This document shows, piece by piece, positions 8,260 through 17,656 of a stretch of DNA of 64,000 nt (positions are counted from its first letter, which is position 1; the number at the start of each line of letters is the position of its first letter). Made by a program: the position numbers and the translations under genes. Origin of the DNA: Saprospiraceae bacterium (lineage in GTDB: Bacteria; Bacteroidota; Bacteroidia; Chitinophagales; Saprospiraceae); the NCBI GenBank assembly GCA_016714445.1, contig JADJNF010000009.1:868001-932000 (forward strand), read 5' to 3'. The notes beneath the pieces were generated by a model. The model had not been told where the DNA came from. It made no database searches and was given only the letters and a program-made list of their open reading frames with translations.

Positions 8260-10674
8260 ATGGTAAGCAATTACTTCAAAATAGCCTGTCGCAGTTTCCT
8301 GCAAAATAAAGTGTATTCTTTAGTCAATATAGTGGGACTTTCTATTGCCATGACGGTCCTCTTACTCATATCCTTGTATGTTAAGGATGATCTGTCATTT
8401 GACCGATTCCACTCAAAAGGTCATCATATATACAGGCTCGTGTCTGATACAAAAGACGGCAAAGGCGAAATCAGGAAATCAGGAATTACAGGTCATATTC
8501 AAGGTCCGGTATTCAAAGAAGAGATCCCTGAAATTGAAGCATTCTGTCGTTTTAAAAATGGCTGGTACACTTTAGTCAAAAAAGAAAATACAGCGCTTGA
8601 AGAAAATTTAATCTATGCTGATAACTCAGTGTTTTCGATGTTTTCTATTGATGTATTTTATGGTGATCCCGGCACAGCTTTAAAAGGTTTGAACAACATC
8701 GTTATTACTGATTTTATAGCAGAAAAGTATTTTAATACAAAGGAAGCTGTTGGAAAAGTGCTCATGGTCGGTGATGGTGGCAGCGAGCTGAAGCCATTCC
8801 AAGTATCTGCAGTAGTGAAGCGAATGCCTTCCAATTCTTCCATACAGTTTGATTTAATGTGTTCTTTTGAATATATTCTCTCAGATGATAGCCAGTATTC
8901 TTCACCACAATCATGGGTAAATTCCAGTTTAAATACTTTTGTAATGCTCGGTCCAAATTCTGATTTTGCCACAGTAGAAAATAAACTGCAAAAAGTAACC
9001 AATCAACATATCGAAAAAGAAATAAGCGATGATAAAAAGCTGGATCCCAAGGCAAGTTCTTTTCAGATGAAGTTTCATTTGCAACCATTATTCAATATGC
9101 ACCTGGATCCGGATTATTTTGCATCCAATGGGTTGAGATTCTGGTCAGATGTCAAATACCCAAAAATCATGTCAGGACTTGCTATATTGTTGCTTATCCT
9201 GGCCAGTATAAATTTTATCAATCTCACGCTTGCCCGCTCCTTACAACGCAGCAAAGAAATAGGTATTCGCAAAACCACCGGTGGCACAAAATGGCAATTG
9301 TTTTTTCAGTTTTTGAGCGAGGCCCTCATAATTACCCTCATTGCAGCATTGCCCGCGTTATTTCTGGCCAAGATATTACTGCCCTCCTTTTCTGAATTAA
9401 CCAATAAGTATATGGAGAGCAGCTTATTATTTACGCCAACTTCAATGCTTTTATTTACAGGTATAGTAATATTAGTGACATTTTTGGCAGGCGGATACCC
9501 GGCTCTGGTGATGTCAGGTTTTCAACCTATAGAAAGTCTCAAAGGCAAATCTGTTTTTAGTACCAGGCAACGTCTGAGACAATCTCTTGTCGTTTTTCAG
9601 TTTACCATGGCCTGTGTGCTTATGATCGGCACCGCTTTTTTGACACAGCAATTCAGATATATCAATTCCAAACCTTTGGGCTACGAAACCAAAGATATCC
9701 TGAGATTTTGGTTGCCGTGGGAAGAAATAGGAAAGATGTCCGGTAGTGTAAAACAAGAACTAAAAAAATTACCTTATGTAGAAATGGTATCTTCAAAATC
9801 CGGTGATTTTAACAAAACAAAATATACCATCGATGGTGAAGAAACGGATTGGATTTATTATGAACACATTGATGATCAACATTTACAATTGTTAAATATT
9901 CCTTTGGCCGCCGGACGGTACTTTTCTTACAATTATGCTATGGATACTGTATCCAATATCATTGTTAACGAAGCTTTTGTAAAACAACTATTGCCAAAAG
10001 TAAAAGATCCGTTAACCAGCCCAATAAAATTAAGAGACCAGTTGACTCATATTGTAGGTATCGTTAAGGATTTTCATTATTCCAGCTTCAGGGAAGCCAT
10101 AGAACCTATGGTCTTTATACTCGATAGGCGCGATCAGGCAGGTATGATACATGTTAAGATGAAACCAGATCAGCATAGTGGAGCCATCGCAGGCATTCAG
10201 GATGTATATAAAAAATTGTTTCCGTTTATACCTTTGGAATATGAAATGATGGAAGATCATCGTATGGCACAATATAATGAAGAATTGCGCGAAAAGCATA
10301 TAGTTACCATCACCGCTTTTATTGCCATATTTATTGCTTGTCTGGGGCTGTTCGGATTGGCTACATTTATGACAGAACAAAGGACCAAAGAGATCGGAAT
10401 CCGAAAAGTCCTGGGTGCGGGTTTATACCACATCACAACTTTGATATCGGGCGATTTTTTGAAATTGGTTTTTCTATCGTTTGCTTTTGCTGTACCTATT
10501 GCTTACTACCTGACGGATAGGTGGTTGCAGGATTTCTCTTATCGCATTGATATGAGTTGGTGGGTATTTTGTATTGTTGGCCTCACAGCATTGTTGATCG
10601 CACTTATGACGGTGAGTTATCAAGCCATCAAAGCAGCCATTGCAAATCCGGTAAAGAGCTTGAAGACGGAATGA
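8260..10674 (+). CDS. ABC transporter permease, MacB/FtsX type
   Basis: The last intact permease of the array, 804 residues. Layout: N-terminal helix, MacB-PCD domain, FtsX block with RSKEIGIRKTTGGTKWQL, second periplasmic domain, and a C-terminal FtsX block with EQRTKEIGIRKVLGAGLYHITTLISGDF. The start MVSNYFKIACRSFLQN matches the family. Its last third is the clear source or sister of the decayed fragment at 16.6-17.4 kb, which shares the MDTVSNIIVNEAFVKQLLPK and GAGxYHITTLISGDFLKLV segments. Inner membrane; substrate unknown. Confidence 0.93.
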   Translation: MVSNYFKIACRSFLQNKVYSLVNIVGLSIAMTVLLLISLYVKDDLSFDRFHSKGHHIYRLVSDTKDGKGEIRKSGITGHIQGPVFKEEIPEIEAFCRFKNGWYTLVKKENTALEENLIYADNSVFSMFSIDVFYGDPGTALKGLNNIVITDFIAEKYFNTKEAVGKVLMVGDGGSELKPFQVSAVVKRMPSNSSIQFDLMCSFEYILSDDSQYSSPQSWVNSSLNTFVMLGPNSDFATVENKLQKVTNQHIEKEISDDKKLDPKASSFQMKFHLQPLFNMHLDPDYFASNGLRFWSDVKYPKIMSGLAILLLILASINFINLTLARSLQRSKEIGIRKTTGGTKWQLFFQFLSEALIITLIAALPALFLAKILLPSFSELTNKYMESSLLFTPTSMLLFTGIVILVTFLAGGYPALVMSGFQPIESLKGKSVFSTRQRLRQSLVVFQFTMACVLMIGTAFLTQQFRYINSKPLGYETKDILRFWLPWEEIGKMSGSVKQELKKLPYVEMVSSKSGDFNKTKYTIDGEETDWIYYEHIDDQHLQLLNIPLAAGRYFSYNYAMDTVSNIIVNEAFVKQLLPKVKDPLTSPIKLRDQLTHIVGIVKDFHYSSFREAIEPMVFILDRRDQAGMIHVKMKPDQHSGAIAGIQDVYKKLFPFIPLEYEMMEDHRMAQYNEELREKHIVTITAFIAIFIACLGLFGLATFMTEQRTKEIGIRKVLGAGLYHITTLISGDFLKLVFLSFAFAVPIAYYLTDRWLQDFSYRIDMSWWVFCIVGLTALLIALMTVSYQAIKAAIANPVKSLKTE

Positions 10675-10812
10675 AAACGTAATCTCTTTATCTCAGCAAT
10701 TAAAAGACAGCTAACACAAAAAATAAAATAATTTATTACAAAACATTTATTATTTATTGTTATTCGATAAATATTTATTATCTTTACATCGTAATTAAAA
10801 AATTTAAGAGTT

Positions 10813-11349
10813 ATGACAAAGAAAAATGATTTTATTTTAGATGTTTTAAATGTAGTGTCCTGGATTATTTTCATAGGGCTATGTATTGAGGCCGGAGCTT
10901 TGATATTCAATTTTATTTTTACTCTTTTCCGACCTATAGCCACCCAAAATGTTTATAATGGATTGAATCTTTCAGAATTGTATGAAAATCAGTTCCCCCA
11001 TTTCGTTGGCGTCATGAGTTTTGCTATCGTTTTATCTGTATTGAAAGCTTATCTATTTTACCTTGTAGTTAAGATCTTTATGAAATTAAATCTGGTGAAA
11101 CCTTTCAGTACTGAGATGGCCGGATTAATAGAAAAAATCAGCCTGGAAGCATTGTCTATTGCCATAGTCAGCGTTATAGCAGATCAATACACCAAAAGAC
11201 TCATTAAGACAGGGTACAATGTAAGTCATATTGAAGAGTATTGGGATGATATCGCAGCATTTCTGATGATGGCAGCTATTGTCTTTGTGATTTCTCAAAT
11301 ATTTAAGAAAGGTATAGAAATTCAAAACGAAAACGACCTAACTGTATAA
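10813..11349 (+). CDS. DUF2975-like membrane protein
   Basis: A 178-residue protein with four predicted membrane helices (about residues 15-37, 68-92, 115-135, 150-167) and a short charged C-terminus, fitting the DUF2975 family. In that family a small multi-pass membrane protein is commonly encoded just upstream of a tiny XRE-type regulator; here the regulator starts 3 bp after the stop, so the two are surely co-transcribed. Molecular role is unknown; the pairing suggests membrane control of, or by, the regulator (inference). A weak -7-like element TATCTTTA lies at 10789-10796. Confidence 0.75.
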   Translation: MTKKNDFILDVLNVVSWIIFIGLCIEAGALIFNFIFTLFRPIATQNVYNGLNLSELYENQFPHFVGVMSFAIVLSVLKAYLFYLVVKIFMKLNLVKPFSTEMAGLIEKISLEALSIAIVSVIADQYTKRLIKTGYNVSHIEEYWDDIAAFLMMAAIVFVISQIFKKGIEIQNENDLTV

Positions 11350-11352
11350 ACC

Positions 11353-11559
11353 ATGGCAATAATAGTAAATGTAGATGTGATGATGGCTAAACGCAAAATG
11401 TCACTCAATGAGTTATCCGATAAAGTCGAGCTGACCCTTTCCAACCTTTCTATCTTAAAAACAGGTAAAGCTAAGGCAATTCGATTTTCTACCTTGGAAT
11501 CTATTTGCAAAGCGCTTGATTGTCAGCCCGGCGATATATTGGAATATGTAGAAGATTAA
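11353..11559 (+). CDS. Small XRE-family helix-turn-helix regulator (YozG-like)
   Basis: A 68-residue protein that is almost entirely one Cro/C1-type HTH domain: KMSLNELSDKVELTLSNLSILKTGKAKAIRF spans helices 2-4, and the end CKALDCQPGDILEYVED is the hallmark of the small YozG/YdaS-like XRE group that accompanies DUF2975 proteins. It begins 3 bp after the DUF2975 gene. It likely binds DNA as a dimer and may regulate its own operon. No operator could be identified with confidence. Confidence 0.85.
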   Translation: MAIIVNVDVMMAKRKMSLNELSDKVELTLSNLSILKTGKAKAIRFSTLESICKALDCQPGDILEYVED

Positions 11560-11903
11560 AAAAATGTAATATTGATCGCTGCTTCACTCTATGATATCAT
11601 TTGGTCAAAGCCAATATGATCAATCAATCCATGGATGATTTTAATGGGTGAGTAAAAATTTGAATAACAAAGAAAAGATGGATGCCCTAAAGATGGCCAA
11701 AATAATATGTTTACCCTAATTTATTCAAAACCTGAAAATCTAAATGGTTCGTGTATAACGATTAACCAAAATATGCTGCCATGAGCAAAATGAAGGCTGT
11801 ATTTCCCGCAGAGAAAATTATCATCGGTATTTTAAAATTTTCCCTCAATTAAAGTTAAAATCCCAGAAACGCTTATTATTTTTGGCCGCTTTTCAATTCA
11901 TTT
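11560..11903. other. Intergenic region with promoter of the downstream regulator
   Basis: 344 bp with no convincing gene on either strand. A Bacteroidota-type -7 element (TATTTTTG, 11877-11884) lies 19 bp before the next start codon. An imperfect inverted repeat around 11595-11630 (ATCATTTGG...CCAATATGAT) could be a weak terminator for the XRE gene or a regulator site. Nothing else was seen. Confidence 0.5.
11877..11884 (+). promoter_or_regulatory. -7 promoter element TATTTTTG
   Basis: It matches the Bacteroidota consensus TAnnTTTG and ends 19 bp before the ATG of the LuxR-type regulator gene, a typical distance for this phylum. Confidence 0.55.
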
Positions 11904-13646
11904 ATGGAGACCATCAGGCCAATTGCCATTTTTATTTTATTTCATTTATTTTTGGCCAATGTATCCTTGGCTACAGAAACATCCAAAGTACGGTGGCAGG
12001 TAGTACCTGACTCAAACTATACCATTGACCAAATTGTTCAACAAGATTATTTTTCATTTCAGCATTTTGATACCATTTACCCAAACAGGCATAGTCAATA
12101 TTGGGTTCGTGTTTCCATCCATCATCCTGAAGGGGATAATTTTTACCTTTCAGCATCGCCAAATATAAATAATAAGTGGTATTTTCAGGTATCCGATGGT
12201 CGGTGGAAAAAGATAAGTACCGGTCTATTGGTTCCTTCAGATACAAGAGATCACCGCGTTAAAGCAGAAGGTATTATATCAGATAGTTTGATATGTTATA
12301 TTCATATGGATGTACGTAAAATGGACAATATTACGTCATTCCTGCCCACCATAAAAGTAATAAATGAAACGATCAGAGACAGTAAGGAAAAGTATATCTT
12401 ATTGTTTTCTACCATAAGTGCTATTATATTATTGATTTATATTGTCAATTTTCTGATAGACTATTATATGTTAAAGGAATCAACCCATGTATACTACCTG
12501 ATGGTTTTGATAGGAGGGTTGATGTACGTGGTTTCCTATCATTCTGTCATAGATCTAATAATAAATCTCCGGTTCGTCAAGGTAATTGATGCTTCGTTAA
12601 CACAGATATATTCTGCGGATATCAGTTACATTATCAATCGATTGAGCATCATGATCATTTTTTTTGGGATAATACAACTGAGCAACACTTTTCTTGATTT
12701 AAAAAACGCATTACCGCTTTGGAATAAAATATTGGATTATTATGCTTACTTTTTTGTTGGCATTAATGGTTTATCCCTTACCATTACACTTTTAACTTCA
12801 TTTCCAGTTGACATGTATTTAATTTCAATATCAAACATCATGTTGATATTGGCTATGATTTTAGTTCTTATTGGTGGCATATTTTGTCTGAAAAAGGATA
12901 AAAATAATGCCATTCTATTTTTAACCGGTCATCTGGTACCCTTTCTTTTGATAATCGTCACCTCTGTCATCGTTGAAATATACGCTTTTGAAAAAACGAT
13001 TGCTTACACTATTATACCTTATCTTTCTGTTTTGAGTTTACCAATGAGTTTAAGTATAGTCTTAGCCATAAGGGTAAGAAACGTAAAAAATGCCCTTACC
13101 AAAAACTTGCTTTACACACAACAATTGGGAATCGAAAATGAAAGGATGAGATATGATAAAGAAATTGAAAATCTGGAGAATGAAAATATAAAAAATCAAT
13201 TGGAATTGGAAAAGATGCACAGAGAAAATCTGGAACTTAAAATTGATCTTCAAAATCGTCAGTTACTAACATCTGCCATGCAAAACCAAAAGAAAGATAC
13301 TATCATTCATCATATCTCACAGGAAGTATCAAAAATTTCAAAAAATGAAGAAGCATCTTCAACAGCTCCTTTAAAAGCCATAAGATTGCTCATGCTAAAT
13401 CTGAAAACAGCGGAAGCAAACTGGCATTCTTTCAAAGAACACTTTGAAAAGATACATCCCGATTTTTTTGAAAAGCTAAAAAGAGAATACCCTGAACTGA
13501 CACCCAATGAAGTCAGACTAAGTGCCTATTTGCAATTAAATCTGACCAATAAGGAAATTGCTGTTTTGCAAAACATAGAACCTTCCAGTGTAAAAAGAGC
13601 AAAAATCAGATTGAAACAAAAACTAAACAAGAGTGAAAACTCCTGA
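11904..13646 (+). CDS. Membrane sensor with 7TM-DISM-like module, coiled coil and LuxR-type HTH
   Basis: A 580-residue protein. A signal peptide (residues 1-23) is followed by an extracytoplasmic beta domain (about 25-150, with QYWVRVSIHH, resembling 7TMR-DISM extracellular domains), seven or so membrane helices (about 163-390), a long Glu/Lys-rich coiled coil (about 400-450) and a C-terminal HTH (about 525-575, LTPNEVRLSAYLQLNLTNKEIAVLQ followed by SVKRAKIRLKQKL). This is the layout of Bacteroidota one-component regulators that sense at the membrane and bind DNA directly. The gene lies immediately upstream of the surface protein at 13.8 kb, which it may control (inference). There is no kinase or receiver domain. 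Confidence 0.85.
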   Translation: METIRPIAIFILFHLFLANVSLATETSKVRWQVVPDSNYTIDQIVQQDYFSFQHFDTIYPNRHSQYWVRVSIHHPEGDNFYLSASPNINNKWYFQVSDGRWKKISTGLLVPSDTRDHRVKAEGIISDSLICYIHMDVRKMDNITSFLPTIKVINETIRDSKEKYILLFSTISAIILLIYIVNFLIDYYMLKESTHVYYLMVLIGGLMYVVSYHSVIDLIINLRFVKVIDASLTQIYSADISYIINRLSIMIIFFGIIQLSNTFLDLKNALPLWNKILDYYAYFFVGINGLSLTITLLTSFPVDMYLISISNIMLILAMILVLIGGIFCLKKDKNNAILFLTGHLVPFLLIIVTSVIVEIYAFEKTIAYTIIPYLSVLSLPMSLSIVLAIRVRNVKNALTKNLLYTQQLGIENERMRYDKEIENLENENIKNQLELEKMHRENLELKIDLQNRQLLTSAMQNQKKDTIIHHISQEVSKISKNEEASSTAPLKAIRLLMLNLKTAEANWHSFKEHFEKIHPDFFEKLKREYPELTPNEVRLSAYLQLNLTNKEIAVLQNIEPSSVKRAKIRLKQKLNKSENS

Positions 13647-13720
13647 AATCCAGGAAATATTCAGATTGATAAAAACAGAAATTAAAATTTATTTATCTGG
13701 TATTCAAATAGTTAAACATC

Positions 13721-13779
13721 TGTCACCCTTTTGTCACCCACCATTTTGCTAATCTATTACCATCCTCGATTTATTTTTG
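13721..13779 (+). promoter_or_regulatory. Promoter with direct repeat TGTCACCC x2 and -7 element TATTTTTG
   Basis: Two copies of TGTCACCC occur at 13721-13728 and 13732-13739, 11 bp apart, i.e. on the same helix face. A -7 element TATTTTTG follows at 13772-13779, 17 bp before the ATG at 13797. Direct repeats just upstream of the promoter are typical of activator sites; the adjacent LuxR-type regulator is the natural candidate (inference). Confidence 0.5.
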
Positions 13780-13796
13780 AGCATCAAAAAATCAAA

Positions 13797-16550
13797 ATGA
13801 TGATGTGTAGCAATTCTCTTTCTTCTACTGGTATAGGCAAAAAAACCTTGTTTATCTTTATTATATTGACTTGTGCTTACATTGATGCCTACTCACAGGT
13901 CTCCATCAATAATACAAATGCTATTCCTCACGCTTCATCTATGCTGGACATCAGTAGCATTAATAAAGGACTATTAATACCTCGGATGAGTATGGCGGAG
14001 ATGACAGCTATATCATCACCTGCCGAAGGATTGTTGGTCTATGTCAATAGCGGTGCAACAGGATTGTATCAATACAGATCAGGCAATTGGGAAAAACTAT
14101 TTGCCTTTAGTGGAAGTCTGTCTAATGGTGGCGTTTTATTCGGATCAAATGCATCTTTTGCTCAAGACAACAGTCATTTTTTCTGGAATAACACCCAAAA
14201 ATATCTTGGTCTCGGCACCAATACGCCCAATGCACCACTAACTGTCAGTTCATTGCTTCCACCTACAGGAAATGGTGGTAATAGTGACTGGATAGTGGCG
14301 AATTTAGGCGCAAGTAGTGGATCCAGATTATTGTTTGGTACAAGAGAAGGCATTCCTACCATTGGCGCTGCTAGTTCAGCGTTGTTAGCGTGGGATACAC
14401 TCAGTTTAAACCCTGGAGGGAATGTAAAACTACCATTTTACGCGGGAACAGGTATCAGGCCACTCGGTGTAACTGCCAATGGAACCATTACGACAACAAA
14501 CGTAAACATTCCTGCGCAAAATGGCATAACGCAAAGCAGTGGTTTCTTGAAATTAGGAGGGTCATTGACAGAAAATACCAATATTAATTTAAATGGTAAA
14601 CACATAAATCTGCAAAGTGGTGGACTCTCCGTTGTTACAACTGATCTTTTTACACCCACTGGAGCTACCGCAAGTGGAGTCGTGCCGTTTGCTCAAAGTT
14701 TCAGGACAGAAACTACCGGTATTCTAAATTCAATAAAGATCAGAGCCTTTACATACGTCAATCCACCTGTCAATTTACAGTACGAACTGATAGAGGGTAG
14801 TGACCTTTCCGGCAATGTGGTATTTACTGGAAATGCGGTAGTACCTCAATATGGTGGACCTGAGAATGAGACTCCAATTATTGATTTACCTATAAATATA
14901 AATGTTACTGCAAATCAGAATTATGTTCTTAGATTAAATCCATTCGGAAGGCATTGGGTTTTTTTGATAACGGAAAGTAATATTTATCCATATGGTCATT
15001 TATTTGTGAATGGTGTGGTATATCCTCAATATGACACAAGACTTCAGATCACTGAAACAGAACAACAGTTCAATTTACTCAATGTAGATACTCAAAATAA
15101 AAAAGTATCCATAGAAGGACCTGGAAAATTATCTGTTTCGAATCTTTCAGGTCAGGGAATCAGAAATGTCATCGTATCACCGGATGGTACCCTGATGTCA
15201 GGATCAGGTGACATAGGTACTGTAACTCAAGTTAGTGCCTCCTTACCACTAAGTGTTACCAATAGTACATCCACTCCCTTGATTTCTATTTCTCAATCAA
15301 ATAGCACATCCAGTGGTTTTCTTTCTGCATCAGATTGGAATACATTTAACAATAAACAAAACTTATTGCCGAATGCAAATGCCAGTACATCAGGAATTTT
15401 GAGCAATACTGATTGGAATACTTTCAATAATAAACTAAGTCCTTCAACGGCCTTAAATACAATAGCGCCATTAACAGGTGGCGGCACTATAGGAAGTCCA
15501 TTAACACTTTCAATGCTTCAAGCCAATACTTCCACCAATGGATATCTTAGCAGTACTGATTGGAATACCTTCAATAATAAATACAATTTACCTTCTTTGT
15601 CTGCTGGTAGTATTCTGTTCAGCAATGGCAGTAATCTGGATCAAAGCAATGCCCAACTTTTCTGGAATAACTCCACTAAAGCTTTGGGAATAGGTACATC
15701 AACTCCTCTTGCCGGTCTCCACATCAATGGATATGAATGGAATAATGGATTTAAAATTTCAAATAATATGCCTGGTACTGTTGGCCCCGCAGTCTATCTG
15801 GAAGGAACAAACAGATCTTATGCTATCATCAGCACGAATAGTGGAGCAGGGTCGGGTCCCCAAAAATTAGGCATTTATGATGACACAGCCGGTCAATATA
15901 GATTAGTCATAGATTCAACCGGAAATCTTGGATTGGGTGACATAAATCCAGATAAAAAATTGGTGGTAAACGGACAAGGTGGATTAAAGGTGTCTTCATC
16001 TCACCCCGGTTATGGGTATTCAGATTGGGTGGCAGGTAATTTTGGAGGATCCGGTGACAAAAGAGTTGTCATTGGTCAATTTGACAATATTGCTACGATT
16101 GGTGGGCATAATGGAGCATTGGATCAATGGAGAGATTTAGCCATCAATCCCAATGAAACCGGCAATGTAGGTATAGGAACCACTACTCCAACATACAAAC
16201 TGGATGTAAACGGATCACAAAGAGTAACTGGTGACCTGACAGTGACGGGCAGGGTTAAACAAAGTGTACAACAATTGAGTATTTCAGTTCCTGCTGCCAC
16301 ATATCCCGTGATCAATCCATTTGTAGGTGGATCTACAACGCCTACTTACGGAGAAACAACAGCCATGTGGGTACATAATTTAGGTTATAATCCAGTAATA
16401 ATGACAAGTTTTGACTTCTCAGCTGGCGGCTATTTACATCATGTTAATGTAAGTTACAGACATGTGGATAATGACACCATCGAGTTTTATTTTAGCAATG
16501 CTTCTGTCAATGTTGCTACAGGACTGATTAATGTTATTGTAGTAAATTAG
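13797..16550 (+). CDS. Large repeat-containing secreted surface protein (tail-fibre-like)
   Basis: A 917-residue protein from the ATG at 13797; an upstream in-frame TTG at 13731 is less likely because it overlaps the promoter elements. An N-terminal hydrophobic segment ending AYIDAYSQ is the signal peptide. The N-terminal region (NNTNAIPHASSMLDISS...KGLLIPRMSMAEMTAI) is the common start of Bacteroidota tail-fibre-like surface proteins. Three repeats carry SxxDWNTFNNK (coding around 15334, 15411 and 15558), and paired LGIGTxTPxAxLxI/LDVNG motifs follow, as in phage tail fibres and trimeric surface proteins. No clear T9SS sorting tail is seen; the C-terminus (VATGLINVIVVN) is a beta-rich domain. 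Probably displayed on or released from the cell surface; ligand unknown. Confidence 0.82.
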   Translation: MMMCSNSLSSTGIGKKTLFIFIILTCAYIDAYSQVSINNTNAIPHASSMLDISSINKGLLIPRMSMAEMTAISSPAEGLLVYVNSGATGLYQYRSGNWEKLFAFSGSLSNGGVLFGSNASFAQDNSHFFWNNTQKYLGLGTNTPNAPLTVSSLLPPTGNGGNSDWIVANLGASSGSRLLFGTREGIPTIGAASSALLAWDTLSLNPGGNVKLPFYAGTGIRPLGVTANGTITTTNVNIPAQNGITQSSGFLKLGGSLTENTNINLNGKHINLQSGGLSVVTTDLFTPTGATASGVVPFAQSFRTETTGILNSIKIRAFTYVNPPVNLQYELIEGSDLSGNVVFTGNAVVPQYGGPENETPIIDLPININVTANQNYVLRLNPFGRHWVFLITESNIYPYGHLFVNGVVYPQYDTRLQITETEQQFNLLNVDTQNKKVSIEGPGKLSVSNLSGQGIRNVIVSPDGTLMSGSGDIGTVTQVSASLPLSVTNSTSTPLISISQSNSTSSGFLSASDWNTFNNKQNLLPNANASTSGILSNTDWNTFNNKLSPSTALNTIAPLTGGGTIGSPLTLSMLQANTSTNGYLSSTDWNTFNNKYNLPSLSAGSILFSNGSNLDQSNAQLFWNNSTKALGIGTSTPLAGLHINGYEWNNGFKISNNMPGTVGPAVYLEGTNRSYAIISTNSGAGSGPQKLGIYDDTAGQYRLVIDSTGNLGLGDINPDKKLVVNGQGGLKVSSSHPGYGYSDWVAGNFGGSGDKRVVIGQFDNIATIGGHNGALDQWRDLAINPNETGNVGIGTTTPTYKLDVNGSQRVTGDLTVTGRVKQSVQQLSISVPAATYPVINPFVGGSTTPTYGETTAMWVHNLGYNPVIMTSFDFSAGGYLHHVNVSYRHVDNDTIEFYFSNASVNVATGLINVIVVN

Positions 16551-16599
16551 CCTATAGATATCACTTCAGTGATCTACGGCACGATTATATTTTTTCTGT

Positions 16600-17360
16600 G
16601 AGTTAATTCAATGTGGTAATGCCATGGATACTGTTTCAAATATCATTGTCAATGAAGCATTTGTAAAACAACTTTTACCAAAAGTCAAAGATCACTTATT
16701 AATACCGATAAAGTTTAGACATCAGTTGACCTACATCTTAGGAATCGTAAAAGATTTTCATTATTCCAGTTTCAGAGAAGTCATAGAACTTAAGGTATTT
16801 ATTCTGGACAGGGGGTAGTCAGACCGGCATGATTCAATTAAAGATGAAAAAAGGATTTCATTATGAAGCTATTGCCGTTATTCAGGATATCTACAAAAAG
16901 TTTGCCCAGTTCCTGCCATTAGAATACTAGACGATGGAAGACTTTTGGATATAACAATATACGAAAGAACTTCGTGTAAAAAACTGGTAACTTACACCCC
17001 TTTCATTGCCATTCTTATAGCATTCCTGGTATGTTTGGTCTAACTACTCTTATGACAGATGAACGTCCTAAAGTAATCGGGATACTCAAAGTAATGGGTG
17101 CCGGTATTTACCATATCACTACATTGATCTCAGGTGATTTTCTGAAATTGGTTTTACTTTCATTTGCTCTGGCCATGCCAGTGGTTTATTACTTCACAGA
17201 TATTTGGCTACAGGACTTTTCGTATCACATTGAAATGAGTTGGTGGGTATTTTTTTTAGTTGGTGTCGTAGCGTTGTTTATCTCATTACTGACAGTGAGT
17301 TACCAATTCATCAAAGATGCAATTGCAAATCCGGTAAAAAGTTTGAAAGCAAATAGGTAA
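16600..17360 (+). pseudogene. Decayed MacB/FtsX permease fragment
   Basis: A degenerate copy of the last third of the permease ending at 10674. Matching pieces appear in order but in broken frames: 16624-16815 (MDTVSNIIVNEAFVKQLLPK...VKDFHYSSFREV, then a stop), 16838-16929 (KMKKGFHYEAIAVIQDIYKK, then a stop), and 17031-17360 (GLTTLMTDERPKVIGILKVMGAG...WLQDFSYHIEMSWWVF). At least two frameshifts or stops separate them, and the conserved EQRTKEIGIRKVLGA loop is altered to DERPKVIGILKVMGA. The first two thirds of the gene are absent. Not expected to be functional. Confidence 0.9.
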
Positions 17361-17656
17361 TTATTAGCAAAAGGTATCGAATGGTTGCCAAAAATTTATC
17401 AAGATTGAGTCGCGAAAGTGACTTAAGTCAAGAATAAGTATTTATTACCTATAAAATTGCCATACCAACATTCTTACACCAAGTATTTTACTTATTATTG
17501 CAAACAAAATAGTTAAAAAAGTAATTTGCAAAAAAAAATTGAATATTAGGCGTGGTTATACTGTAACACATACAAACATATATAAACGAAATTTATATAT
17601 ATGTAAAAAGAAATAAAACTTGATACGACAATAAATTTAAAATAAACTATTATACC
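17361..17656. other. Very AT-rich intergenic region with hairpin
   Basis: About 300 bp without a gene. An AT-only stem-loop (17576-17604, ACATATATAAA pairing with TTTATATATATGT) sits about 50 bp before the next ATG. No clear TAnnTTTG element was found. The hairpin may affect the leader of the following mRNA, but this is inference. Confidence 0.4.

Noticed and set aside
13731..13796. N-terminal extension of the surface protein from a TTG at 13731
   Set aside because: The segment contains the direct repeats and the -7 element, and the signal peptide starts cleanly after the ATGs at 13797-13803.
16624..17360. Two separate small genes with FtsX similarity
   Set aside because: They are consecutive pieces of one decayed permease, with a third piece between them in another frame.
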